Under the pieces are notes generated by a model, which was not told the origin of the DNA, made no database searches, and was given only the letters and a program-made list of their open reading frames with translations. A DNA stretch of 64,000 nt from Micropterix aruncella (lineage: Eukaryota > Arthropoda > Insecta > Lepidoptera > Micropterigidae): NCBI GenBank assembly GCA_944548615.1, contig OX155961.1:25554469-25618468 (forward strand), written 5' to 3'. Positions within the stretch are counted from its first letter, which is position 1. Each line of letters begins with the position of its first letter. Positions 40,595-51,329 of this stretch are shown here, piece by piece. The translations under genes were made by a program, and so were the position numbers.

Positions 40595-41137
40595 ATAAAA
40601 AATAATGTAGATATGTTAAAGTTAATTTTCAGCTAAAATAATAATAATAATAGATTAAAGAAATCTGAACCAGCATTAAAACCCCTTCAGTAAACATAAA
40701 ATAAATTAAAAATAGAAATAAAAACACTTTTTTTTTATGAATGAATTTTATTTACTAAACATATAAATCCTTCATAAAATGGGATTGAAAGTTGATATTA
40801 TGGTGCATAGTGTGGGTTTAGAAATAAAGGAAATTCATAAACAAATATTCATTTTTTTTCTTATAATTAATTATTATTCCTTATTAAAGCAAAAAAACTA
40901 ATAAAAAATAAAAATATTAAAAAAAACATAATAAAAAATGTACTTTGGTGTGGTTAATTCTAAAACGAGCGTTCAAAACACACAACTTCAGTGCTCAAAA
41001 CACTGGGCAGTACTAACATCGCGTGATGTCACCCGATTCGTAGAGATTGGGTAATAGTGGGGGAGTGGTACCTCGTTTGAATAATCGTAGCTGTCTTTTG
41101 TCTCGCTTCCACATACCATGAATCGTATTTATTTTCG
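40595..41137. other. AT-rich stretch, no gene recognised
   Basis: (TAA)n-type repeats are present near 40638-40652. No frame with a domain. Confidence 0.4.
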
Positions 41138-41262
41138 CCCGAAACATTCGGGAGTGATCTTTTCTGCAGTTAAAGCTTGCCCGAGTTATCTCGGGTGTGG
41201 GAATTATCGCACATAATAGCCACCCGAGTATACTCGGGCGTGGTCCTTAGTAAAGTGGTTAA
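41138..41262. repeat. Three evenly spaced palindromes ending at a TTAA
   Basis: Palindromes CCCGAAACATTCGGG (41138-41152), CCCGAGTTATCTCGGG (41180-41195) and CCCGAGTATACTCGGG (41223-41238) are spaced at about 43 bp centre to centre. Each is followed by GAGTG, TGTGG or CGTGG. The block ends in AGTAAAGTGGTTAA (TTAA at 41259-41262), the style of a piggyBac-superfamily end. A matching left end was not found. Confidence 0.7.
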
Positions 41263-42650
41263 AAACCATTTTGGGAATTCATGCAATAAAGTTATAAATT
41301 TTCATACTCGTTGCATCTATTTCTATGTTTCTTCATTCGACCTTTGATTACATAGCGTATTTGATTGTTTAACGTCGTACTAAAATTTGGCAACCAGGAT
41401 TTTACTACTAAGCGCAACGTATAGATGGCGTATTTCCAAAATGTTATTAATCTTCTTTTATTATGCTCAATAAAGAGACTTTGGATGGTACAATGTAGAT
41501 GGCGCTCTAAACACGACTATGCGATATAACTGCGTACGATAACTCGAGAACGCGCTGTCCGAAATCGAAAATTCTTTGGTCAATATTTTTTATTGGTTAA
41601 TGGAAAGAAATGATTACAATTAGGGTTCCGTACCAGCGATAGAAATGGGAACTGCAATACAAACATACCTCTTTGAAAGCACGTTTTTAGCCGTTCCATG
41701 GCCGATTTTAAAAAAATCTTTCGCCGATAGGGTTTATTCTTAAATGGAAAGAAGTGATTAGATTTAGTATATTATACCTACAGATATATTTATACCTACA
41801 GATATTATATTTACATATTTATATTTATATCATATTTATTAGATTAATAATATACCTATCGATTTTTTTATTATTATTATTTATATTTTTTATGTATTAT
41901 TGTTTAATATATAATATTATTATATTTATTTATTTATTATTATTATATTATATGTATACCTACAGATACAGAAACTATTGCAATAAGTGTTTCGCCGCCC
42001 TCTAGCGGCAAGCGATTCTAGCGGATGTCACGGCCCCTAATTGGTTGGACTGACGGGATCTGATTGGTCGGATTGGCGGCCCTTGAATCTTTATTTTAGA
42101 TTTATGAATCCATCTACTAAAAAGTGGTTTGTTATCTGGATACAGTATTTCTTTATTTAAGACATGATTTTTTACTATGACGTTTATAACGACGAAATAA
42201 ATGATTCTTCTTCAAAAGTATATTTTTCATCTACCAGAAGCTTTCTTTTTATGACAGTTTTAATGTGGATATCATCTCGCCGTTTCACAGTGAGAATTTT
42301 TGGCAAGCATTAATAAATTTCGTGCCAGAACTGATATTACTTACTAATTGCGACGCTATGACAAATGAGTCGGTACATCCTGTACCCGCTGCGGATTTTT
42401 TGGGCCATCCTTTACGAAAATCGTCGCTGCGGAGTCGTTAGGACTTATTTTAAAAAATAAATTTGATTTTATATGGAGGTGTAGCAAAATATTACTGCAT
42501 TCGTGGAAAATATTTGGGGCTATACCAGATTATTTATTGTCGTGCCTAATATCCTGATAGATAGCACAGTATACAGTCAGTAGCTTGGGGCTCTCTAGAC
42601 GATCAAGCATGCTTGACAAGCTTCGCGTCGCGGGCAGGGAGGGGATCGTG
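41263..42650. other. AT-rich stretch, no gene recognised
   Basis: A very AT-rich tract (41750-41970) gives an Ile/Leu/Tyr-rich frame that is compositional only. No domain or shared repeat identified elsewhere. Confidence 0.4.
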
Positions 42651-42841
42651 AACCGCAGGAAATATGCAAATATTTTTTTGTAATATTTACCAAAAATGCC
42701 TAATTTTGTAATTTATACCAGGGAGTCACGTTAATTAGACGTAATTGATTGATGAATTATTGACTCCCTGGTATAAAACTACACAATTAGGCATTTTTCG
42801 TAAATACAAAAAAAAATATATTTGCATAGTTCCTGCGGTTT
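42651..42841. repeat. 192-bp hairpin with 78-81-bp arms
   Basis: AACCGCAGGAAATATGCAAA through ACCAAAAATGCCTAATTTTG to TATACCAGGGAGTCA (42651-42728) is mirrored by TGACTCCCTGGTATA through AATTAGGCATTTTTCG to TTTGCATAGTTCCTGCGGTT (42761-42841). Arms differ at roughly ten positions and the loop is 32 bp. No ORF. It is either a MITE that is nearly all TIR or an inverted duplication. Confidence 0.85.
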
Positions 42842-42879
42842 ATAACTTATGTTTCGTAGGTATACACTATGCATTTTGT

Positions 42880-43149
42880 AGAAAAATCCTAGTTGGTAAA
42901 TCGTAGTACGACGTTAAGGACTCTTATACGCTACATAATTAATGGTATTAGATTCCAATAACATAATATCGAGGTCCGGTCATACTAATGTGTTACTCGT
43001 CGTGCGTTTAACATAGTATTTCTACAAACTTTAATTTATCTTGCAATGTTTGTTAGTTAGTTTGTCTAGGTCGAACCTTGCAAGCTGTATTATAACCATT
43101 TCCTCTTATCCTATAAAATCGAAATTATACATGTTGGTTCAGTTCCGAT
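42880..43149. other. Short dispersed repeat and unassigned sequence
   Basis: 42882-42975 contains TCCTAGTTGGTAAATCGTAG and TACGACGTT, matching blocks near 19420 and 24986. The rest is unassigned. Confidence 0.45.
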
Positions 43150-43555
43150 TACAATGCATTTATATGGTGAGTATTACCTGATTCTACACCCGGGATCTGC
43201 TCCCGACGAGGATACTTTTACACGGACAACAGCACAGACACCTAATTTTGTATACGCATTCAATTATTACAGTCCGTTCTAAATTTCAACATGACATGAC
43301 CGCTGCACCCAGAGTTGGCTTCCGATGAGGGGCGCCTCTACGGTCAACAGCACGAAAACGAAATTTTGTATACGCATTCAATTATGACAGCCCGTTCTAA
43401 GTCTCCGGTGGCGGGGACTCTTCAACGGTCAACAGCAATGAAATAAAATTTTGTAGACGCATTCAATAATGATAACCCATCCTAAATTTCACTACGAAAG
43501 GGCTGCTGCACCCAGGGTTGGCTTCCAACTAGGGGACTCCTCAACGGTAAGTGAT
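43150..43555. repeat. Three to four units of the 119-bp tandem repeat
   Basis: Units start at 43190, 43308, about 43400 (truncated) and 43511, each with the blocks listed for 33771-34065 (for example ACGAAATTTTGTATACGCAT and GACAGCCCGTTCTAAG). The first two are 118 bp apart. The third has lost about 35 bp. The 82-codon frame at 43469-43717 starts inside it and is not convincing. Confidence 0.8.
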
Positions 43556-44311
43556 TTATTGCACAGACCGGTAGAAATCGCTTGTTACCTGGCCGGCAGC
43601 AGCGCCCTGAACGAAGCCAGGCAAACTAATCAATTCAAATGCAGTAAAGCTTATCGGATGCGCATGCCACCTGCTCCTATATTCGGAAATTGCTCCGACG
43701 GCCATTTCGTGGGATAACCGCACATCCTGCGGAATCTATAATTTCCACAGAGCCCTGCCGTAGCTCCGGCGTTTCTCATTTTCCTATATTCAGAATATAT
43801 TATTTTAGGAAATAATAATATCTCGAGTCCCGAGAATACATATATTTATACGTTTATTTACAGCGATAAAATAATAAAATTAACATATTGACTACTTTAG
43901 CAAAAATATTTTGTCTCATAGACAATTATGAAACTATTCCTAATAACTTTTTTAAAAACGCACATATTTTATTCTTATTTATTTATTTTATTATATAGCA
44001 AACTTACAGATAGTAAATATATGATACTAGTATCTTAAAAACATATTTAAACGAAACAAATTTACTATCCTATGAATAGTTTGCAATGCTTGCATTACAC
44101 ATTAACATAGAAATAACATGAACACGTTGATAGAGAAAAAAAAAGCTAATAATAATATAAGGGTGTGAAAAGAAATAATTAAATATGTTGTTAATAAGGT
44201 TATTGGGATAGAGCAAAATAGAAGTATTTGTAATTGGATAATAATATTTATTATATATATAATATGATATAATAAAATAGTATGTTATAATATAGGTAAT
44301 AATCATATAAT
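43556..44311. other. AT-rich stretch, no gene recognised
   Basis: No domain seen. Very AT-rich after 43780. Confidence 0.4.
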
Positions 44312-44321
44312 ACAGTATATT

Positions 44322-45128
44322 CAGTAAGATTCGCCGACGACACGAACATCATATGTGCCGATGAAAATGAGTTGGCGACCCTATTACGCAGGGTGGAGAA
44401 GGAAAGCAAGGAGTATGGACTGCACATGAACCGCAGCAAGACCAAACTCATGTTTGTGGACTGGACTGGAACCATGCAACGCAACAACGAGCTGAGTGAC
44501 CTTCAAGCTGTGAAAGACTTTGTCTATCTGGGCTCCATGATATGCAACAACGGAAACTGTGAAAAGGAAGTCTCACGCAGAAGCCAGATGGCAAGATCGG
44601 CCATGAGCAAGCTAGAAAAGCTGTGGAAGAATCGGGGTATAAACAAGCGGACTAAGGTCAGGCTGGTTCGAGCTCTGGTTTTCTCGATCTTTCTCTATGC
44701 ATCGGAGACATGGACCCTGAAGGCTCGGATATGCACCAAAATCGATGCACTGGAGATGTGGTGTTGGCGTAAAATGCTAGGAATCCCATGGACAGCACGC
44801 CGCACCAACAAATCTGTACTGGAAAAACTCGGCATCCAAGTGAGACTCTCCACCGTATGCATGAGAAGGGTCCTGCAGTTCTTTGGTCATGTTGCCAGGA
44901 GAAACCCAGAGAATCTGGAGAAAATTTCCGGGGGTCAAGTGGAGGGAAGAAGAAGCAGAGGCAGATCACCGGCCAGATGGAACGACCTCATCAAAGAAGT
45001 TACAAAAGGGTCAATGCAATCTGCGACCCGCCATGCAGAAGACAGGTCGAAGTGGAGGAGCCTCGTAGGCAAACTGTTGTCTAGTGGCCACGATCCTCAG
45101 TAATGAGGGAACGACGGAGAAGAAGAAG
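44322..45128 (+). mobile_element. 5'-truncated RTE-type LINE with perfect 10-bp TSD
   Basis: ACAGTATATT flanks the insert at 44312-44321 and 45129-45138. The insert starts in the middle of the reverse transcriptase catalytic strand and ends in a (GAA)n-type tail (GGAGAAGAAGAAG). Short tandem tails instead of poly(A) and this coding pattern fit the RTE clade. The 417-bp LINE piece at 55985-56401 is a relative. Confidence 0.85.
44324..45103 (+). pseudogene. RTE reverse transcriptase C-terminal portion, open frame
   Basis: The frame is open from the insertion point and reads VRFADDTNIICADE (the FADD catalytic pair), then YGLHMNRSKTKLMF, AVKDFVYLGSMIC, SRRSQMARSAMSKLEKLWKN and VFSIFLYASETWTLKA. 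It continues with EMWCWRKMLGIPWTARRTN, LQFFGHVARR and a C-terminal WRSLV. These are the palm, thumb and C-terminal features of RTE/craniate BovB-type LINE proteins in order. An ATG at 44372 gives 243 codons, but the true protein began far upstream. There is no frameshift, so the copy is young, but it lacks the endonuclease and most of RT. Confidence 0.8.
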
Positions 45129-45337
45129 ACAGTATATTAGGATGGCAGTTAGTGAAATCTTGAAAAGTAGGAGATAGGCTAGGTATGATCGAATCTTTTA
45201 TTATATTTATGGAATCATAAAACTCTTCTAATCCTTTACACGATTTATCAAAAACGCGACACATTCTGGCAAAGGTCTATTCGATCCGATGTTGTTATTG
45301 CAATATTAATAATCAATATATACTATCATTAGAGCAT

Positions 45338-45552
45338 TTAACCCTCAAACCGCGGGCGATTTTCCTATTTTTTGTAAAAAAACGCCGGTCGATTTTAATA
45401 GTCAGGTCGTAACTTGTCTGTTTCCATCAGCCGTGCGACTTGAGAACATGGAAAATAGCGCAGTAATATCTTAGAGATTATATGCAACTCCGCAGCACCG
45501 TATGTAAAGAGCTGAACGTGCACGAACGCGTCTTCCGCGGTTGGAGAGTTAA
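45338..45552. mobile_element. piggyBac-like MITE flanked by TTAA
   Basis: Ends TTAACCCTCAAACCGCGGGC and, reversed, TTAACTCTCCAACCGCGGAA agree at 16 of 20 positions and both begin with the TTAA target. Length is 215 bp, no ORF. It is the same general design as 24624-24872 and 48011-48280, with different inner sequence. Confidence 0.65.
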
Positions 45553-45638
45553 TAATTGGATTTTCAACCAGTGTCCTGAAAACTACCTTGGCAGTCAAGG
45601 TGTTAAAATACAAACAGGCAAAAGTCTTTTCCCATATT

Positions 45639-45668
45639 TAAAAAAATCGGTTGTGTCAACCCAAGTCA
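45639..45668 (-). repeat. Terminal motif shared with the 15.5-kb element
   Basis: AAAAAAATCGGTTGTGTCAA, then CCCAAG, is the inverse of CTTGGGGTGACACAACCGAT and TTTTTTT at 15989-16013, with one change. It may be an isolated element end. Confidence 0.6.
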
Positions 45669-45886
45669 GAACTATTTTTTCTGAATATTTATTTCATAAA
45701 GGAATCGATGAGCGGCCTCCCACGGACGACGGATAAACCCGGTTAGGTGGCGTGGTGCATTTATTGGCTAAGTCGGGTTTGGTCCAAGTACCAACAGATG
45801 GCGTATATATTTAATTAAAATGTAGGGCGGTATTTAAATATTATTAGTGTAGCTTGTATATAAAGAATTCCAACGTGACAAATTTC

Positions 45887-46165
45887 AAGCCTGTAATCCA
45901 ATATTTCTTTGAAATATGATAAGTTCTCCCCCTGGTGGATCTATTTTAACCACAACCTTTTCAACTCTTGTCATGACCAAATGATGCCTGCATGCCAAAT
46001 TTCAGCGCAATCGGTTTAAGCGTTTTGGCACTATCATGGAGGAATACACACAGCACACAGAGAGACTTCCATTTTGCAAATAGCCTAACAACCTCTGGAG
46101 AGCTCAAATTAAATATTTCCGTCATCTCGCAAAAAAAAAATGGCACGTTCACAATATATTGTCTC
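45887..46165 (-). repeat. Copy of the GCGCCCAAACGCTTA repeat family
   Basis: On the plus strand: CAACTCTTGTCATGACCAAA, TGATGCCTGCATGCCAAATT, AAGCGTTTTGGCACTATCAT, GGAGGAATACACACAGCACA and a late GTTCACAATAT. Reversed, this is the order seen at 17038-17220. The 105- and 97-codon frames across it lie on opposite strands and are artefacts. Confidence 0.65.
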
Positions 46166-46499
46166 CTCGTTGGTTGGAATGAGAAAGAAAAGGTACAAAA
46201 ACGGAACTTGCTAATTTTAATCTTCGTCATTTTGTTTTCAAATTTGTTTGAAAACCCTATATGCTGCATTTTCGACAAATTTTAATATAGCGACGAACTG
46301 CCAATACTCTTTTACTGAACATAACTCCCCTTAATTCCCGTAAGTGGTCTGTTAAAGCAGATTCTGGAAGCGCTAGATAATTCAATAAACAAGCTCGCAG
46401 TGTTCATTTTTTGTTTACCGTGTCTGTTTGTTGCACATTTTGAACAACGCTTAATAAATAAGTTTTATTTTTAGTTGCAAAAAAGTGCCAAAAAAGTAT

Positions 46500-47660
46500 G
46501 GCTATAATGTGGTGTCTCTGAAGACTATGAGCAATTCAGTATAGGCGAAGTAGTATGATCGATTTAGAAGTGGTAATGAATCGGTTGAAGGCAAACTACG
46601 GTAAAGATTTTCTTTGACCTCAAAAACAGGCGAAAACCTGAAAAGGTCGCAAAAGTGGTTCGCTCAAAGAGGCGATTTACTGTTTAAGAGTTTACCGAAG
46701 AAATGAACATCTCGTATGGGATAATTTGCGAGTGTGTCCGAGTGAGTGCGAAATTTGTTTCCAGATTTTTGACTGGCGAACAGAAGGAAAATCATGGTTT
46801 AGTTTGCATGAAATTGAAGGATCGTTTTGAAACAGATCCGGACGTCATGTCCAATATCATACCTGGAGATGATAGTTGTGTCTATGGATATGGCTATGAC
46901 GTAAATGTAGAGTTCCCAATGGCAAACGAGTGGCTCTCCTAGTCCTAAGAAGGCACGCCGGTCAAAATAGAATGACAAGCGAAAAACATGCTATTTATAA
47001 TTTTTGGATAGTGATATCAGAGTTTGTTCCAAGCGGAACAACTATATGCTCCGAATATTACAAGGCTCTACTGGAACGTTTGCGAAACAATGTACGGAAA
47101 AAAATCCAGAAAATAGACCAATGGCTTCCTCCTTCCTCACTACATTACCCAGTGCCACATCTCGCTTCAGATCCGCGAGTTTTTGACCGAAAAAATGATT
47201 CGGTCTATCCAAATCGTGTAGTGGAAGCTTGAAATGCATTGCCAGAGAAAGTGATAAGTGCTGATGCTGTCAGCAGCTTTAAGAATAAACTGGACATTTT
47301 ACGTAGGGCGAACCAGTTGTAATGTTTAAAAAACAAGTGCTTATGATATACACGCATCAGCCTTTCGCTGCTAGTGTATAATGTAATGATAATATTAATA
47401 TCAATCCAAATCCACCTTACTCACCGGATTTACCACCATGAAACTATTGGTTCTTCTAAGATATAAAATTCGCCCAAAAAGGAAAACGTTTGGACACTTT
47501 CCCGACACTGGAGAGGTCCATGACAGAGCAGCTGAAGATCCGTTCAGAAAGAAACTTTTCAGAAATGCTTGTAGTCATGGACTCAACGTTGGGATAAGCG
47601 CATCTTTAGCCAAGGATAGTGTTTTGAAGGATATTAATTTCAAATTAATTTAAGCTAATT
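46500..47660 (+). pseudogene. Ruined mariner transposase, interrupted by a LINE tail
   Basis: In separate frames the sequence shows AKFVSRFLTGEQKENHG, then a decayed catalytic block (IIPGDDSCVYGYGYD, where mariners have TGDES-VYGYDPE). It continues with an EFVPSGTTICSEYYKALLER segment followed by LRNNVRKKIQK, and after a gap PPYSPDLPP, KGKRLDTF and later FRNACSHGLN-like remnants. These follow mariner order: linker, first catalytic Asp, the FVP block, the PYSPDLAPxD block and the C-terminus. The segment that should carry the HHDNAP motif is missing, replaced by foreign sequence at about 47118-47395. Many stops. Terminal repeats were not identified. Confidence 0.7.
47118..47395 (+). mobile_element. 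LINE C-terminal tail inside the mariner remnant
   Basis: The frame reads DSVYPNRVVEA, a TGA where Trp is usual, then NALPEKVISADAVSSFKNKL and DILRR. This WNxLP...SVxxFKxxLD pattern is the C-terminus of many CR1/Jockey LINE polymerases. It sits where the mariner catalytic middle should be. Target duplication not resolved. Confidence 0.6.
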
Positions 47661-48010
47661 ACTTTGTTCGTAATAAAATTATTCACGGCATTTCTTGATC
47701 ACACCTTGTTCAAATTTGGCGCGTTATATTAAACCTTTCCTAATACAAAATAAAACTAAGGATGTCTGACTGCAGGCTGTCTGAAATCTCGCAAATATTG
47801 AATAGAAATGTTTGACTGGGGCATTCGATTGCTACGTGTGGTATAGATAAAGCGAGTCACTTAAGTCCAGTTTATCTTGGCCGCTATTCGACGGAATGCA
47901 TCGCATCGCGCCCGCCTGGGACGTGACTTGGCACGTAAGCCCGATAAGACCAGGAATAATGGACCGCCTCTAGGAGACAATATAAAAGCCATTCAATTCG
48001 GGATGCCTCT
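47661..48010. other. Unassigned spacer
   Basis: A TTGATCACACCTTGT near 47696 resembles mariner ends, but no partner was found on the other side. GC-richer patch at 47870-47960 without a domain. Confidence 0.35.
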
Positions 48011-48280
48011 TTAACCCTTCAGGCCTCGGCCCCTCAGCCGATTGACAAGTTGATGTCCCAAAAAATTTTAGTAAAAATTAGTAAAAAAATTGAATTATGA
48101 CACTGTCTCACCAAAACATTAATTAATGCCAAACCACTGTATCCATAATTAAAATAAAAAATATTAACATAATAAAACATAATACAATAAAATAAATTAA
48201 AATAAAATAAAACTAAAACGGGGTCGTCACGCTGCATCGTCTTTTGGCCGATATCGGCCAATCGGGGCTTGAGGGGTTAA
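48011..48280. mobile_element. piggyBac-like MITE flanked by TTAA
   Basis: The left end is TTAACCCTTCAGGCCTCGGC, then CCCTCAGCCGATTG. The right end reversed is TTAACCCCTCAAGCCCCGAT, then TGGCCGATATCGGCC. TTAA lies at both borders (48011-48014 and 48277-48280) and the total is 270 bp. The interior is AT-rich without coding. GGCCGATATCGGCC near the right end is a perfect palindrome. Confidence 0.75.
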
Positions 48281-48595
48281 TATAAAATCCGGAATATGTT
48301 GCCGGAAAGCAGCGACAAATAGGTGCTATTTCAGTTTCGAATCAAAAGTGAAACTCCGTTCAGAATAAAAAAAAAGTATGTTCAGCTGGTGTATATGAAA
48401 ATAAATATTGTTGTCGCTAGAAACATTTATTAATAAAAATATGGAGGAGACACATAAGACGCACAATCATTATACAGGATGAACGACTTGAAGTGTCACC
48501 TTTTCAAAAGACCATATTTTTTTGTGCGAACATATTTTTTTATTAGTCAATACAAAAATGTGTGAAAATAATCAAAAATTCAGGATCCATTTATT

Positions 48596-48950
48596 TTAGT
48601 TCAATGTTATTACCCTTTCCCTTGACTATTGTCTTCAGAAGGTCAAAAAACAGATTGAATGCTGCACGAATATGAACTTTCGGTATTTTGGCCCATTCAC
48701 GTTTAATCGCTTTATTCAGCTCATGTTTTTTAGTCCTCACCTTGCTCTCTAAAATGGACTAGATGGAAGTCAATAGGATTTGCATCTGTAGAATTCGGAA
48801 GCCATCGTGTTTTCGAAATGAAGTGTGGACCATGAGTTTTTAGCCTTTATTGGTTCACACGAGCTTTGTGATACGGTGCCGAGTTTTGTCGAAAAGTCCA
48901 CGGCCTACGACCGGAATGGCCGACGTGGCCACGGCTCCAAAGCAGCTACC
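48596..48950 (-). pseudogene. Tc1/mariner transposase, C-terminal part
   Basis: The minus strand reads PWTFRQNSAPYHKARVNQ, where active enzymes have a Q-D-x-A-P block; here Asp is Asn, so a catalytic residue is lost. It is followed by a stop, HFISKTRWLPNSTDANPIDF (the PDLNPxD region, altered) and HELNKAIKREWAKIPKVHIR, then AFNLFFDLLKTIVKGKG. Order and spacing agree with the C-terminus of maT/Tc1-like transposases. Confidence 0.7.
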
Positions 48951-48960
48951 AAAACGGGGA

Positions 48961-49930
48961 TAGGACAAGTGGGCGCGGCCAACTGGGCGCGGTCGACTGG
49001 GCGCTGCTAACTGGGCGCCGCCGACTGGGCGACAGGCCAACTGGGCGCGAGCCAAGTGGGCGCGGGACAGGTGGGCGCCAAAATTATATTATGCAATATA
49101 TTTATACAAAAAAACATTCTAAAATTAACAGTTACATAAATTTTAACAAGGTTAAGCAATAATTGTAGACGGAAAAATCATTGCAATAAATAGTTAAATA
49201 ATGAAAAAGAAATAATCATAGGATAAAATTATAAATTCGATATGCGTGTCACAAAAATCAAATTTAAAATTTATAATAATTTTGAATATAATCAAATTAA
49301 ATAAGGATAAATCACAAGAACAGCAACAGGCACCCCTTCGGCCTAGGGCGTTTTTAAACTTACGAGTAGGTTGGCTGTAAAATAAATATAAAAATATAAC
49401 GATCTATATTATATCAACAGAGCATCAGCTATTTCCAGTCTCGTAACTTGTTTGAGTAAATGTATTTAAAAGCTTTCATAGTATATAGAATACTTTTATT
49501 TATATATAAAGAAAATATTTAAAATACTAGTAATTATAATAGAAATATATTCGTGACCATAAATATAAAGCTGTGCATTTTATGATATTTTTTGATATTT
49601 TGCACTAAATTTATTAAGTATTTATTATGTAAATGTTAAATCCCATGTAAACGCTAGCTCTGAAAGGGGTGTATCACAATATAGCTACGAAGTTAATGTT
49701 TCACCATTAGTTATTTTTTAAATAATGTAACAATAAAAATATTTCTCGTCAGTCACAATAAAAAAATATGTAAATATATTGCATAATATAATTTTGGCGC
49801 CCACCTGTCCCGCGCCCACTTGGCTCGCGCCCAGTTGTCCCTGCGCCCATTTGGCCTAGTGCCCAGTCGGCGGCGCCCAGTTAGCAGCGCCCAGTCGGCC
49901 GCGCCCAGTTGGCCTCGCCCACTTGTCCTA
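48961..49930. mobile_element. Foldback-like element with TGGGCG-repeat inverted ends
   Basis: Each end begins TAGGACAAGTGGGCG and continues for about 130-140 bp as tandem units of 13-17 bp built on ACTGGGCGC (eight TGGGCG on the left, nine CGCCCA or its variant GCCCA on the right). The arms end at TGGGCGCCAAAATTATATTA, then TGCAATATATTTA, on both sides. The 700-bp core (49090-49790) is AT-rich with no ORF. It interrupts the Tc1/mariner transposase. The flanking TA may be the target duplication. Frames through the arms are artefacts. Class not recognised. Confidence 0.8.
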
Positions 49931-50566
49931 GACCGTGCCAAAACATTTTCCCGATAATAAATCGCATTCACTTTGACGCCAGGCTCGATAAAAACAATTG
50001 GAGAGCATCAATCTGCAGTCACTGCTGCCCTAGCCATTTCTTGTGATGGAAAATTACTTCAGGTGGTCACTCAAATTCTTGTATGTGATCGTTTTGAGAA
50101 TTTATGAATTGCTCAATTGGGATTTTTTCTCATCAGAGAACACAATATTCGGAAATTGACCACTTTTATGCAAGCGCAACAACTCCTTCGCTCTTTCAAC
50201 CCGTTTTTTTTTGGCTGTGGTGTAAGATGGTGTGCTTTTTGGAACTTGTAAGGCTTTGTCTCAATATGCGTCGAATGCTGACATGGGATATCAGCTCTTT
50301 AGCCATTTCCCTACCACTTCGACATGGTGATGTTGCTGTTTTTTTCGGTCCATTACCATAGCGTTTGGCAATGTACCATTAAAACGAGTTATGGTGCGAT
50401 ACACAAACATTTTATTCACTTTGAGATGGTTGAGCTCACGAACAATAGCTGGTTGTATCTTTTCAGCCAAATATAACGCGAACACACTACTACGTTTGAT
50501 TTCCATATGGAATATTTTTTCTTCTATCAAACTGAAACGCAAATGCTTTTGGTTGCTTGTAAACAA
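49931..50566 (-). pseudogene. Tc1/mariner transposase, N-terminal and central part
   Basis: The minus-strand frame starting at 50566 reads FALYLAEKIQPAIVRELN, a helix-turn-helix region and KKQQHHHVEV, then a stop. It continues in pieces with KSTPSYTTAKKKRVERAKEL, then LRLHKSGQFPNIVFSDEK. The VFSDEK motif holds the first catalytic Asp of Tc1/mariner enzymes. After it come VKVNAIYYRENVLAR and then the insertion. Stops and shifts make it non-functional. The partner C-terminal part is at 48596-48950. Confidence 0.7.
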
Positions 50567-51065
50567 TGTAATAATCTGTCATCTAAACAAATTTGATGTA
50601 GCTGTCATGAGTGGTTTGGCGGATATTACCGGTGAGAAGTTGGTAACACTTCATATCGCTCATTCTGTATATAAAATTTCATCCGGCCTATGTTTGTGCT
50701 CGCAAAACTTGAAAAGTCGTCTGCCTATTGGATTGACATTTTGACACAACGTTGCATTTAAATAAGCTCATGTTTTTACAGTAAAATTAAACTTTGAAAC
50801 AACGTTGCATTTAAATACGCGCGACAAAGTCTTCCCGCACAGGTAAAATCTTTGGTGCGCTTCGACGTCGGTGCGTTTCCCATTCATTTCATATCAGACT
50901 GGCCTGTATTCTGTTTCTCGCAGGCTTAAATTAAGCTGATTCTAGAAATTAGGAACTTAAGCACCTTCATTATTTTGTTGGTATTCCGTTTCATCAAAAT
51001 TAACAACCGGTCTTAAGTCCTAAAATTTTCCGTATTGTCTATAGCCGTTCTAAAGCGGGGTCTTA

Positions 51066-51329
51066 ATTTTGGCAGCTCGGTCACTCCCTGGCCCGACCAA
51101 AAAACTGAATACAAGGGATTTAGGCATTTCTGATAGTACTGCACCCATATATGTCTCTGAGAATTTAACTCGAACATCAAAATATCTGCTAGGCCGCGCT
51201 AAATCATTTGCTCGTGAAAACCGCTTTAAATATGTATGGGTAAACAACGGCAGGATATTTATCCGTCAGGATGATAACATTAAACCTGTTTTAATAACTA
51301 ATGATCGCATTTTTTTAGAATTGAAATAA
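51066..51329 (+). pseudogene. LINE ORF1 C-terminal fragment
   Basis: The frame reads ISDSTAPIYVSENLTRTSKY, LLGRAKSFARENRFKYVWVN and NGRIFIRQDDN before the stop. A C-terminal module with IYVSExLT, an AK-x-FA helix and YVWVxxGxIxxR is typical of ORF1 proteins of CR1-type LINEs, which bind RNA as nucleic-acid chaperones. The N-terminal two thirds are lost to 5' truncation; there is no real start codon. Confidence 0.7.

Larger units (their letters stand above)
48473..50669 (-). mobile_element. Tc1/mariner element, TA-flanked, interrupted
   Basis: Ends TACAGGATGAACGACTTGAA (48473) and, reversed, TACAGAATGAGCGATATGAA (50669) continue into GTGTYACC and form an inverted pair of about 28 bp with TA on each side. 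The inside encodes a broken transposase on the minus strand and is split by the TGGGCG-ended element at 48961-49930. Without that insert the element is about 1.23 kb, a normal Tc1/mariner size. Confidence 0.8.

Noticed and set aside
41138..41238. Regularly spaced palindromic repeats that might suggest a CRISPR array
   Set aside because: Only three imperfect units, each itself a palindrome, spacers related in trailer sequence, TTAA-bounded, in a clearly eukaryotic transposon-rich context with no cas genes.
41754..42005. Hydrophobic 83-codon frame
   Set aside because: It falls in a tract that is almost entirely A and T; the composition explains the Ile/Leu/Tyr content.
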